Origin: Bordetella genomosp. 8
Lineage (GTDB): Bacteria; Pseudomonadota; Gammaproteobacteria; Burkholderiales; Burkholderiaceae_B
Direction of reading: 5' to 3'
Length of the DNA stretch: 64,000 bases
Assembly (NCBI RefSeq): GCF_002119685.1
Contig: NZ_CP021108.1
Span: 5,704,001 to 5,768,000, forward strand
Every line of letters starts with the position of its first letter. The first letter of the stretch is position 1. Shown here one piece after another: positions 51,134-60,435 of this stretch. The position numbers were made by a program, and so were the translations under genes. Below the pieces are notes generated by a model that searched no databases, was not told the origin of the DNA, and was given only the letters and a program-made list of their open reading frames with translations.

Positions 51134-51224
51134 ATAGCGGCCCTTGACGTCCCAGGCCGGCCGGAGACGCCGCCCCGGGTAATACAATCAACCGACCCCC
51201 ATACGCTCGCTCGCACTCGCCGCC

Positions 51225-51944
51225 ATGTCCATACAGAACCCATCACCGGCAACGAACAATCCCGCGGCGGCAGCCGCCCGCCCGCTCAAGATAGGTGAAC
51301 AACATCCGCAACTGTTCGCCGTGGTTCGCGATCAATTGCGGGCCCGCATACTCAGCGGCGAATTCACGCCGGGAGACCGCCTGGTGGAAGGCCGGCTGTC
51401 CGACGAAATGGGGGTGTCGCGCATTCCCGTCCGCGAGGCATTGCGCGCCTTGGCCGCCGAAGGCCTGGTCACCATCGAACCGCGGCGGGGGGCGTCCGTA
51501 TCCATATTGTCGGACGACATGGCCAGCGACATGATCGAGGTTCGTGCCACGCTCGAAGGCCTGAACGCGAAACTGGCGGCGCAACGCCGGGACCAGGGGA
51601 CGGTGGCGCGACTTCAGGCCTTCCTGGACGAAGGCAACATGGCCGCGCGCGCCGATACGCTGGAACGCTTCCTGGCCTTGAATTCCGAGTTTCATGAAAT
51701 GCTGGCGACCATCGCCGGCAACGTAGTGCTGACCGACCTGATGCGCTCGCTGCGCGATCGCACCGCCCTGCTGTTCGCGCCCAGCAATATGCGGCGCGCC
51801 AGGCAGAACTGGGACGAGCATGCCCAGATCCTGAACGCGGTGATCGCGGGCAACGGCGATCTGGCCGCGCTGCTGGCCAGCCAGCATGTCCACAACGCGG
51901 CCAAGGCCTACGTCGAGGCGCAGCAATCCCGCGCCGGCGCATAG
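51225..51944 (+). CDS. GntR/FCD-family regulator of the oxygenase cluster
   Basis: The 239-residue protein has the winged-helix GDRLVEGRLSDEMGVSRIPVREALRALAAEGLVTIEPRRGASV and a C-terminal FCD helical domain (FLALNSEFHEMLATIAGNVVL, with a metal-ligand His). It is the only regulator within the oxygenase cluster, divergent from the permease and convergent with the ferredoxin operon. TGTATAC-type elements lie before the other units, so I infer it controls the whole cluster. Confidence 0.9.
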   Translation: MSIQNPSPATNNPAAAAARPLKIGEQHPQLFAVVRDQLRARILSGEFTPGDRLVEGRLSDEMGVSRIPVREALRALAAEGLVTIEPRRGASVSILSDDMASDMIEVRATLEGLNAKLAAQRRDQGTVARLQAFLDEGNMAARADTLERFLALNSEFHEMLATIAGNVVLTDLMRSLRDRTALLFAPSNMRRARQNWDEHAQILNAVIAGNGDLAALLASQHVHNAAKAYVEAQQSRAGA

Positions 51945-51975
51945 GCGCATCCGGACTTGGATCCGGGATGCCCCG

Positions 51976-52269
51976 CTATTCCGGACGGCCGGCCCACGAG
52001 ACCTTGATGTCCCCGTTGACGAAGGTCTGGCACGCCATCCTGTAGCCCTTTTCGAAGTCCTCCGGCTTCAGGTGCCGGCGCTCCTTCGGCTTGACCGCAT
52101 CGGTGTTCTCCAGGCCTTCTTCGATCAGGCACTTGCACGTGCCGCAGAGTCCGCCACCGCACTTGAACGGTATGCCGCCTTTCTCTTTCAGGGAAACGCG
52201 CAGCAGATTGCTGTTGGGCGCCGCGGTCACCACCTTGCCGCCGTTGGTTATGAATGTGATTTCTACCAT
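51976..52269 (-). CDS. Plant-type [2Fe-2S] ferredoxin (first)
   Basis: The 97-residue protein has the ferredoxin cysteine pattern CGGGLCGTC plus ACQT near residue 79. It also has the basic segment KPKERRHLKPEDFEKGYRMA. It is the last gene of the four-gene unit headed by the diiron-type protein and should carry electrons to it. The unit is unusual in having two ferredoxins. Confidence 0.92.
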   Translation of the reverse strand: MVEITFITNGGKVVTAAPNSNLLRVSLKEKGGIPFKCGGGLCGTCKCLIEEGLENTDAVKPKERRHLKPEDFEKGYRMACQTFVNGDIKVSWAGRPE

Positions 52270-52332
52270 GATGGGAATAAGCCCCGATTGGACGCGGGAT
52301 GGTTGAACGCCGGATAAGCGCGACGAACGCGA

Positions 52333-52659
52333 TCAGCGCCTGGCCAGCGTTGCCTGCAGCGTGCCGAAGTTGGCGAGCTGGCGGATCGCGGTGCGCGCGT
52401 CGTCGAGCGATGCGTAGCGCTCCATGATGCGCATGGGGACCAGGTTTACGGTGTGGGGCGGGGCGTCTTCCACGATCCTTATCCGTCCACCCTCGATCAA
52501 CTTGACGATCTGGAACACGGCCTTGGGTTTGCCGTAGAACAGGTAGTCATAGGTTTCCACGATGCCGGCTTGCGCAGGCGGCTCGCTGCGATAGACCCCA
52601 GGCCTGCTGGTCAGGACCACGTAGCCATCGGCGTCCCCGCCAGTCGCCGCACCTGTCAT
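52333..52659 (-). CDS. Uncharacterised 108-residue protein in the oxygenase operon
   Basis: No family is recognised. The product is small and soluble-looking: YVVLTSRPGVYRSEP, ETYDYLFYGKPKAVFQIVKL, VEDAPPHTVNLVPMRIMERY and a C-terminal helix. It overlaps the second ferredoxin gene by four bases (ATGA), so it is made with it. Position between two ferredoxins suggests an accessory subunit of the diiron oxygenase, but this is inference. Confidence 0.65.
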   Translation of the reverse strand: MTGAATGGDADGYVVLTSRPGVYRSEPPAQAGIVETYDYLFYGKPKAVFQIVKLIEGGRIRIVEDAPPHTVNLVPMRIMERYASLDDARTAIRQLANFGTLQATLARR

Positions 52660-52958
52660 GCTTCGCCGTCGTCCTGGGCCAGTTCGATGTCCGCCGTCAG
52701 CCAGAGCTGGCAGGCCAGGCGATAGCCCTGGTCCAGCCGCTCGCCGAGCTGTTTCTTCTCCTTCCAGTTCGGCGGCGGCAGATGTTCGGCACCCGCCAAT
52801 ACCCGGCACGCGCACTTGGCGCATTTGCCCATGCCGCACTCATAACGCAGATGCGGATAGGGAAAGCGCTTGATACCCGCACGCACGACCAGGTTGGCGT
52901 TGTCCTGGACGACGTCGGTATAGCTGTGGCCGGCTTTATGGAATACGACGGTGGGCAT
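52656..52958 (-). CDS. [2Fe-2S] ferredoxin-like protein (second)
   Basis: The 100-residue protein has the cysteine pattern ECGMGKCAKCACR and a C-terminal LACQLWL. It differs from the first ferredoxin, with an insertion (LPPPNWKEKKQLGERL) before the last cysteine. It follows the diiron-type gene by 14 bases. A divided role for the two ferredoxins is likely; which one meets the oxygenase is not known. Confidence 0.88.
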   Translation of the reverse strand: MPTVVFHKAGHSYTDVVQDNANLVVRAGIKRFPYPHLRYECGMGKCAKCACRVLAGAEHLPPPNWKEKKQLGERLDQGYRLACQLWLTADIELAQDDGEA

Positions 52959-52972
52959 GGCTGATCCGCGAC

Positions 52973-53704
52973 TCAGGCGGCCATCTGCAACTCAGGCAGC
53001 GGGATATCGTGCTGGACGTAGTCGGTGTACAGGGCCGTGGTGTACAGCAGGCGCATCTGCGCGCCGATTTCGCAGATCTTCAGGCAACGCTGCTGCAGCT
53101 CCACCGTGTTGGCGTGCTCCAGCACGATCTGGTAGCCCCGTTCGCCGTGGATCTCGTCCGACACGATGTGCAGGTCGAAGAATTCGACTTCTTCGTCGCT
53201 GAAGCCGTATTTCTCCCGCAGCGTGGGTGTCTGCTTGCGATAGATCGACGGCACCTGCGACTCCAGGCCCACGACCAGGCCCGCCACGGCCACGATGGGA
53301 TCCTCGCGCATGGCAACGGCATAGCACCAGCTTTGCAGCGCCCGCGTGGTCGGCGACATATTGTCGGGGTTGGTGACCCGTTCGCGGGTGGTGCCGCAGG
53401 CTTCGGCGAAGCGGATCAACAGATCGGTATGGCGATCTCCGCCGATTTCCTCTTCATACATATTGGCGAGCAGGAAGTCCTTGGCCTCGGTATAGCCGTC
53501 CGGCGTCCTCGCATACAGGTATCCCAGGTAGTCGGCGAAGGGGCCGACGTAGTGGTAGTGGTTCTCGGCCCAGCGGCAGAGATGCTCGCGGGTGAGCTTG
53601 CCGCTCGCCCACGCGATGCTGAATGGCGAGGCGTTCGCGCTCTTTCCCTTGATGGCGTTTTCCAGGGCAGTTCGGAATGCGTCTCGGCTCATGAGTTCGG
53701 CCAT
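52973..53704 (-). CDS. PqqC/TenA-like haem-oxygenase-fold diiron oxidase candidate
   Basis: The 243-residue helical protein belongs to the TenA/PqqC-like group. It has the ligand pattern of haem-oxygenase-like diiron oxidases (SznF, UndA, BesC type): E85 (MYEEEIGGDRH), H92, E148 (GLESQVPS), then H179, D183 and H186 in FFDLHIVSDEIHGERG. H-x3-D-x2-H and the ~31-residue spacing from E148 agree with SznF. Such enzymes use O2 for N-oxygenation, C-C cleavage or desaturation. It heads a unit with two ferredoxins, so an iron-dependent oxygenation is likely. The ATG at 53704 has GGAG upstream; the 53791 frame start is not used. Confidence 0.85.
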   Translation of the reverse strand: MAELMSRDAFRTALENAIKGKSANASPFSIAWASGKLTREHLCRWAENHYHYVGPFADYLGYLYARTPDGYTEAKDFLLANMYEEEIGGDRHTDLLIRFAEACGTTRERVTNPDNMSPTTRALQSWCYAVAMREDPIVAVAGLVVGLESQVPSIYRKQTPTLREKYGFSDEEVEFFDLHIVSDEIHGERGYQIVLEHANTVELQQRCLKICEIGAQMRLLYTTALYTDYVQHDIPLPELQMAA

Positions 53705-53763
53705 GGCAGGCTCCTGATTCGGCGTTGGACTGGCCCACCGGGGTGTGGGACCCATTACGGAAC

Positions 53764-53775
53764 ATTGTATACCGT
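53764..53775. promoter_or_regulatory. GntR-type operator candidate (ATTGTATACCGT) before the diiron-type operon
   Basis: ATTGTATACCGT lies 60 bases before the start of the diiron-type gene and repeats the ATTGTATAC found before the aldehyde dehydrogenase. It may bind the GntR protein at 51225. Confidence 0.5.
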
Positions 53776-53875
53776 ATTCTTTGGCCGACACCTAGGGGAA
53801 ACGCCTAGCCGGACCGACACTGAGCGGGTAGCGCGAGCTATAATGGGGGCAACACAAACGCAATTAGTATTTACC

Positions 53876-54091
53876 ATGAGCAACGTCAAAACCTCTCTGG
53901 AGCAATACCAATCCGCACGCATCGGTGAACAAATGCGTGTGCACCTGGATCGCCGGGCCGCCATACGCCGCGCGGTGCCGCTGCTGCCGCGCCGGTGGGC
54001 GGAACTGTTCGCCCTGTGGCGCCGCCCCGCGGTTCGCGACCTGGGCAATGCGAGCGGGTCCGAAGGAAAACTGGCGCCGCAGGCCCGCTGA
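53876..54091 (+). CDS. Small basic hypothetical protein (71 residues)
   Basis: The product (MSNVKTSLEQYQSARIG onward) is helical and Arg-rich (HLDRRAAIRRAVPLLPRRWAELFALWRRP), with no known domain. A TATAAT sequence at 53839-53844 is a likely -10, so I choose the ATG at 53876 over the ATG at 53843, which would overlap that box. It is divergent from the diiron-type operon. Confidence 0.55.
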   Translation: MSNVKTSLEQYQSARIGEQMRVHLDRRAAIRRAVPLLPRRWAELFALWRRPAVRDLGNASGSEGKLAPQAR

Positions 54092-54185
54092 TACGGCGTC
54101 CGGATCGAGGCCAGGCGTGCACCCCGTCCGGCGGGGCACGGCGCTTGCTCCTTCGTCGGTTCCAACAACCGGCAAGGAGATTCAC

Positions 54186-54578
54186 ATGAAGCTACGCCGT
54201 CTCACGCCCGCCTTGACTCTGGCAGCCCTGCTCGCCGCTGGTGGTGCTTACGCCCAGTCGTCGGCTCCGACCACGCCGTCCACGACGCCGAACGACTCTA
54301 CCGCGACCCCGCCGAACAACCCCAAGGTTCCCCCGGGCACGGCGTCGCCCCCGGTAAATTCGACCGCTACGCCGCAGTCGAACACGGGCATGGGCACCAG
54401 CACGAAGAAGAACAGCACCATGCACAATGGTTCCCATACCAAGAGCAAGAGTGGCACCACGCATCACTCCGGCACGCGGAGTTCCACTGGCAACTCCAGC
54501 ACCATGAGCGGCGATACGTCGACCTCGGGCTCGGCGCAACCGTCGAAGTCGGTCCCCGCGACCGGCGCGGGCAAGTAA
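54186..54578 (+). CDS. Secreted Ser/Thr/Pro-rich low-complexity protein
   Basis: The 130-residue product has a clear signal peptide (LTPALTLAALLAAGGAYAQS) followed by about 105 residues almost wholly of Ser, Thr, Pro, Gly and Asn, with some His/Lys. No fold is expected. The ATG at 54186 has AAGGAG upstream. Similar proteins are common in Bordetella; function is unknown, and it may be a spacer or a surface-associated polypeptide. Confidence 0.7.
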   Translation: MKLRRLTPALTLAALLAAGGAYAQSSAPTTPSTTPNDSTATPPNNPKVPPGTASPPVNSTATPQSNTGMGTSTKKNSTMHNGSHTKSKSGTTHHSGTRSSTGNSSTMSGDTSTSGSAQPSKSVPATGAGK

Positions 54579-54601
54579 TCCCGCACGGCCTAGCAGGCCA
54601 T

Positions 54602-54633
54602 CGGCCGGCCGATTCCGGCCGGCTCTTCATTTT
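54602..54633 (+). terminator. Terminator after the Ser/Thr-rich gene
   Basis: GCCGGCC, loop GATTCC, GGCCGGC is followed by TCTTCATTTTC. It lies about 25 bases after the stop. Confidence 0.65.
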
Positions 54634-54705
54634 CGCCACCGCCAGGCATAGCCCGGCAAGGCCACTTGCCGGGCAGCGGTGCGCGTAACGCGCAGGAGGG
54701 CAAGC

Positions 54706-54969
54706 ATGGGGACGTTTGCGCAAAAGACCCACGCCCGGGTCGAAGACGACGTCATCGTCTTTTCCCTGTCCCTGAATGGGGAAGATCGCCAGTTCGAGAT
54801 TTCCGGAGACGCGCTGCGTGAATATTTTGGCGCGGAAGACAACTCCGGCAGCGCATTGCTGCGCGCGTTCGAACGCGGCTGCGAGAAAATCCAGTCTGTC
54901 GCCGAGGCCGCATTCAACACCCCGACCGATGGCGTGACGACGTTGGGTACCGGCGATTTTGACGACTGA
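54706..54969 (+). CDS. DUF1488-family small protein
   Basis: The 87-residue product (VEDDVIVFSLSLNGEDRQFEISGDALREYFG) fits the DUF1488 family of uncharacterised proteobacterial proteins. The ATG at 54706 has AGGAGGGCAAGC upstream, so it is strongly translated. It is a single-gene unit with a terminator-like hairpin downstream. Confidence 0.75.
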   Translation: MGTFAQKTHARVEDDVIVFSLSLNGEDRQFEISGDALREYFGAEDNSGSALLRAFERGCEKIQSVAEAAFNTPTDGVTTLGTGDFDD

Positions 54970-55287
54970 CGCGCGGGACCTGCCTGCCGCGCCCGCCAGG
55001 ACATTCCTGGCAGGCGCGGCGGCGCGCCAATAGCGGCTCCCCACAACGGGTCCACCACGGCTACCCGCAGTAACACCCAGCACGGCCACCAATAACAATA
55101 GGTGACCGTATTTTGACGGCAGGATCATCGCGTAAAACCGAAGAAAACCGCTCCTCGGGCGCATGCTGCCGCGCAAAAAATTATTTCAGGTTTGACAGGA
55201 CGCCGACCCAATCGGATGGGACATTGTGCAAAAATCGCGCTGTCACATCGCATTCCGCCCCACCCTTGGAGCCAGAGGCAATCCCAC
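54970..55287. other. 318-base gap before opgG, with hairpin and -35-like element
   Basis: The gap holds a 15-bp stem (GCCGCGCCCGCCAGG at 54986-55000, loop ACATT, CCTGGCAGGCGCGGC at 55006-55020, one mismatch), a likely transcript end for the DUF1488 gene. A TTGACA at 55192-55197 could be a -35 for opgG, but no good -10 follows at 17 bases. I see no gene. Confidence 0.6.
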
Positions 55288-56874
55288 GTGTTTGCGTATT
55301 CTTCCCGCCGGCTGACCGGCGCACTGTCCGCGCTTTGCGTGTCGATGGCCGCCTTCGCCGGCATGGGCATCGGCCAATCCGCCCACGCGTTTTCCTTCTT
55401 CGACGTCATGAAGCAGGCCCGCGATCTGGCGGACCAAAGCTATAAGGCGCCGGAACCCAATCTTCCCGATTCCCTGCAGGAATTGAAATTCGCCGGTTAT
55501 CAGCAGGTACGGTTCAAGAACGACCACCTGTACTGGGGAAACGCGGGGACCAAATTCACCCTGGGTTTCTATCACGAGGGCATGCATTTCAATACGCCCG
55601 TCAAGATCAATGAGATCGACGCGGCCGGCGTGCATGAAATCAAATTCAATCCCGACGACTTCGATTATGGCAATCTGAAGCTCGATGCGGCGGCACTGAA
55701 AAACCTGGGCTTCGCGGGATTCCGCGTGCTGTACCCGGTCAATAGCAAGGACAAAAAGGACGATGAGCTGGCCTCGTTCCTGGGCGCCAGCTATTTCCGC
55801 GTGATCGGCAAGGGCCAGAACTATGGCCTGTCGGCCCGCGGCCTGGCCATCGATACCGCGCTGCCGTCGGGAGAGGAATTCCCGCGCTTCCGCGAATACT
55901 GGATCGCCCGGCCGTCGCCGGAAGACACCACGCTGACCATCTACGCCTTGCTGGATTCGCCGCGCGCCACGGGTGCCTTTCGTTTCCTGCTGCGCCCCAA
56001 TGACGCGAACACCATCGTCGATGTGAAGGCGCGCGTCTTCCTGCGCGATCAGGTCGGCCGCCTGGGTATCGCGCCGCTGACCAGCATGTTCCTGTATGGC
56101 TCGAACCAGCCGTCGCCGGTGGTGAATTACCGCCCGGAAATGCACGACTCGGATGGCCTGGCCATACACACCGGCAGCGACGAATGGCTGTGGCGCCCCC
56201 TGGTCAACCCGCGCCGTCTTGCCGTCAGCGCGTTCAGCGTGGAAAACCCGCGCGGTTTTGGGCTGCTGCAACGCGGCCGCGATTTCAGCCGCTACGAAGA
56301 CCTGGACGACCGCTACGACAAGCGTCCCAGCCTGTGGATAGAGCCGCAAGGCGATTGGGGCAAGGGCAGCGTCCAGCTCGTGGAAATTCCCACAAAAGAT
56401 GAAACCAACGACAACATCGTGGCCTTCTGGGTGCCGGACAAGCAACCGGCCAAGGGTGATCCGCTGGACCTGACCTACAGGATGGTCTGGACGGCGGATG
56501 AAAAGAAGGTGCACGACACCCCGTTGGCCTGGGTGATGCAAACGCGCCGTTCGCGCGATGAAGTGAAAGGCCCGGACCTGATCCGCCGCTCCGACGGCAG
56601 CATCGCCTACATCATCGACTTCGTCGGGCCGTCCTTGCAGTCGCTTCCGGCCGATGCCACCATCACGGCGGATACCTGGGTGGATGGCAATGGACAGATC
56701 GTAGAAAACAGCGTGCGGCCCAATCCGGTAACGGGCGGGCGCCGCCTGACGCTGCGCGTGAATGTCAAGGACCCCACCAAGCCGGTGGAAATGCGGGCTT
56801 TCCTGACGAACGGTCAAGCTCCCCTGTCGGAAACCTGGACTTATCGCATTCCGAATGAACCTGAAGCCAAATAA
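55288..56874 (+). CDS. opgG: Periplasmic glucan biosynthesis protein OpgG
   Basis: OpgG acts in the periplasm to build osmoregulated glucans from the backbone made by OpgH. The product is 528 residues with a signal peptide ([21 protein letters not shown]). The family domain follows: [44 protein letters not shown] and [20 protein letters not shown]. The GTG at 55288 (AGAGG upstream) gives a normal signal peptide; the frame opens earlier at 55192. It overlaps opgH by 20 bases. Confidence 0.94.
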   Translation: MFAYSSRRLTGALSALCVSMAAFAGMGIGQSAHAFSFFDVMKQARDLADQSYKAPEPNLPDSLQELKFAGYQQVRFKNDHLYWGNAGTKFTLGFYHEGMHFNTPVKINEIDAAGVHEIKFNPDDFDYGNLKLDAAALKNLGFAGFRVLYPVNSKDKKDDELASFLGASYFRVIGKGQNYGLSARGLAIDTALPSGEEFPRFREYWIARPSPEDTTLTIYALLDSPRATGAFRFLLRPNDANTIVDVKARVFLRDQVGRLGIAPLTSMFLYGSNQPSPVVNYRPEMHDSDGLAIHTGSDEWLWRPLVNPRRLAVSAFSVENPRGFGLLQRGRDFSRYEDLDDRYDKRPSLWIEPQGDWGKGSVQLVEIPTKDETNDNIVAFWVPDKQPAKGDPLDLTYRMVWTADEKKVHDTPLAWVMQTRRSRDEVKGPDLIRRSDGSIAYIIDFVGPSLQSLPADATITADTWVDGNGQIVENSVRPNPVTGGRRLTLRVNVKDPTKPVEMRAFLTNGQAPLSETWTYRIPNEPEAK

Positions 56875-59389
56875 CAGCCTGCCCGGCGCCGACGCGGTCG
56901 AAGACTACCTCGAACGCCTGGCGCTTCCGCCCGAAACCCGAGCCGCCACGCAGGAACGCGCGGCGACGGCGGCGGAAGACGGCCGGTCCGCCCTGGACGC
57001 GGTGCACCGATCCCTGGCCGGCGACGATACGCTGGGCGGCGACCCGGTGCTGGCGTCAGGGATGGAACGCTTGCGCGTCGCCGAAGGGGACGATCCCGAT
57101 ATCGCCGGCATGGCCCGGCAGTTGCCTGATTCAGGCGTCTGCCTGGCCTCGGCGCCGCCGCTGAACCGCACGGCGATGTCGCCGGAGCCCTGGGTGCCCA
57201 ATCCCATGGCGCGCTTCTGGCGTCGCCTGCGTGGACAGGGCCCACATATGTCCGACGACTATATGGCGACCGCGCCGCGCATGGATCCGCGCTGGCGCCA
57301 GGCCGGCAGCCGGCGCCGGATGTGCCTGGTGACCATGGTCGCCCTGCAGACCGTGATCGCCACGTATTACATGAAAGGCGTGCTGCCCTACCAGGGCAAG
57401 CAGATCCTGGAAGTCGGCATCCTGTTCCTGTTTGCCCTGCTGTTCTGTTGGGTGTCGGCCGGCTTCTGGACGGCCATGATGGGCTTCCTGCAACTGCTGA
57501 TCGGCCGCGACCGCTACAGCATTTCGGCGCGCAGCACGGAAGACGCCCCCATCGACCGGTCGGCACGCACGGCGATCGTCATGCCGATCTGCAACGAGGA
57601 CGTCTCGCGGGTGTTCGCGGGCCTGCGCGCGACCTATGAATCGCTGGCCCAGACCGATGCGATGGACCACTTCGATATCTTCGTCCTGAGCGACAGCTAC
57701 AAGGCCGATATCTGCGTGGCGGAACAGCGCGCCTGGGTGGACCTGTGCAAGGCGGTCAAGGGCTTCGGGCGCATCTTCTATCGGCGCCGCCGGCGGCGGG
57801 TCAAGCGCAAGAGCGGCAACATCGACGATTTCTGCCGTCGCTGGGGCGGCAACTACCGCTACATGATCGTGCTGGACGCGGACAGCGTCATGACCGGCGA
57901 ATGCCTGAAGCGCCTGGTCCAGCTGATGGAAGCCAGCCCGGACGCCGGCATCATCCAGAGCGCGCCACAGGCCAGCGGCATGGACAGCCTGTACGCGCGC
58001 ATCCAGCAGTTCGCCACGCGGGTCTACGGGCCTTTGTTCACGGCCGGCATGCATTACTGGCAGTTGGGCGAATCGCACTACTGGGGCCATAACGCCATCA
58101 TCCGGCTGGCGCCGTTCATGCGGCATTGCGTACTGGCCCCGCTGCCGGGCAAGGGCGCCTTCGCGGGCGCCATCCTGTCGCACGATTTCGTCGAAGCGGC
58201 ACTGATGCGGCGCGCCGGCTGGGGCGTGTGGATCGCCTACGACCTGCCGGGCAGCTACGAGGAATTGCCACCCAATCTGCTGGAAGAGCTGCAGCGCGAC
58301 CAGCGATGGTGCCACGGCAACCTGATGAACTTCCGGCTGTTTTTCATCCAGGGCTTCCATCCGGTGCACCGCGCGGTGTTCCTGACGGGCGTGATGTCGT
58401 ATCTGTCGGCGCCGCTCTGGTTCCTGTTCCTGCTGCTGTCCACCGCCCTGCTGGCAGTGCACACCCTGACGGAGCCGCAGTACTTCGTCGAACCGCGCCA
58501 GCTGTTCCCGATCTGGCCGCAGTGGCATCCTGACAAAGCCATCGCGCTGTTCTCGACGACCGCCGTGTTGCTGTTCCTGCCCAAGGTGCTGGGCGTGCTG
58601 CTGGTGTGGGCCCGCGGCGCCCGCCTGTTCGGCGGCCGCCAGAAGGCCTTGTCCAGCATGCTGATGGAAGTGCTCTTTTCCATGCTGCTGGCGCCGGTGC
58701 GTATGCTGTTCCACACGCGTTTCGTGGTGGCGGCATTCCTGGGACTTTCGGCCAAGTGGATTTCACCCGCGCGCGACAACGACCAGACCACCTGGGGCGA
58801 CGCCTTCAAGCGCCACGGTTCGCAGACCTTGCTGGGCATATGCTGGGCCGGACTGGTGGCGTGGCTGAACCCGGTCTTCCTGTTCTGGATGGCGCCCATC
58901 CTGGCGGCGCTGCTGTTGATCATTCCGCTGTCGGTCTATTCCAGCCGGGTCGACCTGGGCCGGCGCGCGTACCTGGCGCGCTTTTTCCGGATTCCGGAGG
59001 AAACCCAGCCACCGACCGAATTGCAGGCGACGCGCCGCTATACCGCGCAGAACCGCAGCGGGCAGCATGTGCCGGACTTCGAGGATGCCGTCGTGGATCC
59101 GGGGGTCAACGCGCTGGCCTGCGCCATGGCGACCGCGCGGCACAAGCCCAATGCGCTGAACGAAGCGTTCCGCCGCCAGCAGGTCGAGCACGTGATGGAG
59201 TATGGGGTGGATGCCCTGTCCGAACCGCAGAAGATCAAGCTGCTGGACGATCCCGTGGTGCTGAGCCACGTCCACGAGGCGATCTGGCGCAGCCGTGAGG
59301 AACACGCGGTGCAACTGCGCGAACGCACCGCCCCGCGCGACACACCGGCGGCAACGCTGGAATCCGTCGAAACGGCGCCGGCGCTTTGA
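56855..59389 (+). CDS. opgH: Glucans biosynthesis glucosyltransferase OpgH
   Basis: OpgH is the membrane GT2-type enzyme that makes the beta-1,2-linked glucan chain and moves it across the inner membrane. The 844-residue product has a cytoplasmic N-terminus, helices near residues 150 and 180, then the glycosyltransferase domain. That domain has VLDADSVM (DxD), [11 protein letters not shown] and the [10 protein letters not shown] (QxxRW) motif. Further membrane helices follow. The 20-base overlap with opgG signals translational coupling. Confidence 0.96.
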   Translation: MNLKPNNSLPGADAVEDYLERLALPPETRAATQERAATAAEDGRSALDAVHRSLAGDDTLGGDPVLASGMERLRVAEGDDPDIAGMARQLPDSGVCLASAPPLNRTAMSPEPWVPNPMARFWRRLRGQGPHMSDDYMATAPRMDPRWRQAGSRRRMCLVTMVALQTVIATYYMKGVLPYQGKQILEVGILFLFALLFCWVSAGFWTAMMGFLQLLIGRDRYSISARSTEDAPIDRSARTAIVMPICNEDVSRVFAGLRATYESLAQTDAMDHFDIFVLSDSYKADICVAEQRAWVDLCKAVKGFGRIFYRRRRRRVKRKSGNIDDFCRRWGGNYRYMIVLDADSVMTGECLKRLVQLMEASPDAGIIQSAPQASGMDSLYARIQQFATRVYGPLFTAGMHYWQLGESHYWGHNAIIRLAPFMRHCVLAPLPGKGAFAGAILSHDFVEAALMRRAGWGVWIAYDLPGSYEELPPNLLEELQRDQRWCHGNLMNFRLFFIQGFHPVHRAVFLTGVMSYLSAPLWFLFLLLSTALLAVHTLTEPQYFVEPRQLFPIWPQWHPDKAIALFSTTAVLLFLPKVLGVLLVWARGARLFGGRQKALSSMLMEVLFSMLLAPVRMLFHTRFVVAAFLGLSAKWISPARDNDQTTWGDAFKRHGSQTLLGICWAGLVAWLNPVFLFWMAPILAALLLIIPLSVYSSRVDLGRRAYLARFFRIPEETQPPTELQATRRYTAQNRSGQHVPDFEDAVVDPGVNALACAMATARHKPNALNEAFRRQQVEHVMEYGVDALSEPQKIKLLDDPVVLSHVHEAIWRSREEHAVQLRERTAPRDTPAATLESVETAPAL

Positions 59390-59391
59390 GC

Positions 59392-59430
59392 CGCGGCCGG
59401 CGGCCGGCGAAAGCCGGGCCGCCGGCCGCG
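59392..59430. terminator. Strong GC hairpin between convergent opgH and dehydrogenase genes
   Basis: CGCGGCCGGCGGCCGGC (59392-59408), loop GAAA, then GCCGGGCCGCCGGCCGCG forms a long GC stem with one bulge. Each gene end is adjacent, so it may end both transcripts. No T-run follows on the plus strand. Confidence 0.6.
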
Positions 59431-59434
59431 AGCA

Positions 59435-60388
59435 TCACAGGGTGCGGATAGGCGCCCCGGCGGCCCAGGCCTTGATGGCCTCCAGCACATTCCGATAGAA
59501 AGCCTTGAAGTTGTCGGCGCTGACATAACCCAGATGGGGCGTCAGCACGACGTTCTTCAATTGGCGCACGGGGTCGTCCGCCGGCAGCGGTTCGACCGGG
59601 AATACGTCCAGGCCCGCGCCACCGATGCGCCGGTTGCGCAGCGCATCCAGGAGCGCGTCCTGATCCACCAGCCCGGCGCGCGAGGTGTTCACCAGGAAGG
59701 CGGTGGGCTTCATGGCGGCGATGCTGGCCGCATCCACCACGCCACGCGTGGACGCCGACAGGATCAAATGAACGCTGATGACGTCGGCGGTCGAGAACAG
59801 CTCCTGCTTGTCGACGTAGCGCGCGCCGCCCTGTTCGGCTCGCTCCGGCGTCAGGTTCGGGCTCCATGCCACGACATCCATGTCGAAGGCGCGGCCGACC
59901 CGGGCCAGCGCGCTGCCCAGCTTGCCCAGGCCGACGACGCCCAGGCGCAGGCCCTTCAGCGAGACCGGCATGCCGGTCTGCCACAGGCCCTTGCGCATGT
60001 TGGCGTCTTCCGTGCAGATATTCTTGAACAGCGCCAGGATCAGCGCCCAGCTGAGCTCGGCAGTGGCGTTCAGGCCGTTTTCCGAGCCCGGAGCGCCGGA
60101 CACGACGACGCCCCTTGCCTTGCAGGCAGCCAGGTCGACGGAATTGTTGCGCAAGCCGGTCGTGACCAGCAGGCGCAGGTTCGGCAAGGCATTGACCAGT
60201 TCCGCCGGGAACGGCATGCGTTCGCGCATGATCACGATGACGTCGAAAGGCTGCAGCGCGGATACCCGCTGGGGGCCTTCGGGCAGATGCTCACGAAACA
60301 CTTGCACGGTGGCCTGCGGCCCGAGCGATGCCCAGTCCGCGTAGTCCTGCGCCACGCCGTGGTAGTCGTCAAGAATGGCAATCTTCAA
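59435..60388 (-). CDS. D-2-hydroxyacid dehydrogenase family protein
   Basis: The 317-residue NAD-dependent protein has the Rossmann motif LRLGVVGLGKLGSALARVGRAFDM near residue 145. The catalytic Arg (NTSRAGLVDQDALL), Glu (VFPVEPLPADD) and His (LTPHLGYVS) follow. The substrate is unknown. The start is a TTG at 60388 (ALKIAILDDYHGV) preceded by GGAGACGGC; the longer frame upstream has no homology. Confidence 0.88.
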   Translation of the reverse strand: MKIAILDDYHGVAQDYADWASLGPQATVQVFREHLPEGPQRVSALQPFDVIVIMRERMPFPAELVNALPNLRLLVTTGLRNNSVDLAACKARGVVVSGAPGSENGLNATAELSWALILALFKNICTEDANMRKGLWQTGMPVSLKGLRLGVVGLGKLGSALARVGRAFDMDVVAWSPNLTPERAEQGGARYVDKQELFSTADVISVHLILSASTRGVVDAASIAAMKPTAFLVNTSRAGLVDQDALLDALRNRRIGGAGLDVFPVEPLPADDPVRQLKNVVLTPHLGYVSADNFKAFYRNVLEAIKAWAAGAPIRTL

Positions 60389-60435
60389 TGCCGTCTCCTG
60401 GTGGATGGATGGGGATTCCGGAGCAGCGTGCCCGC

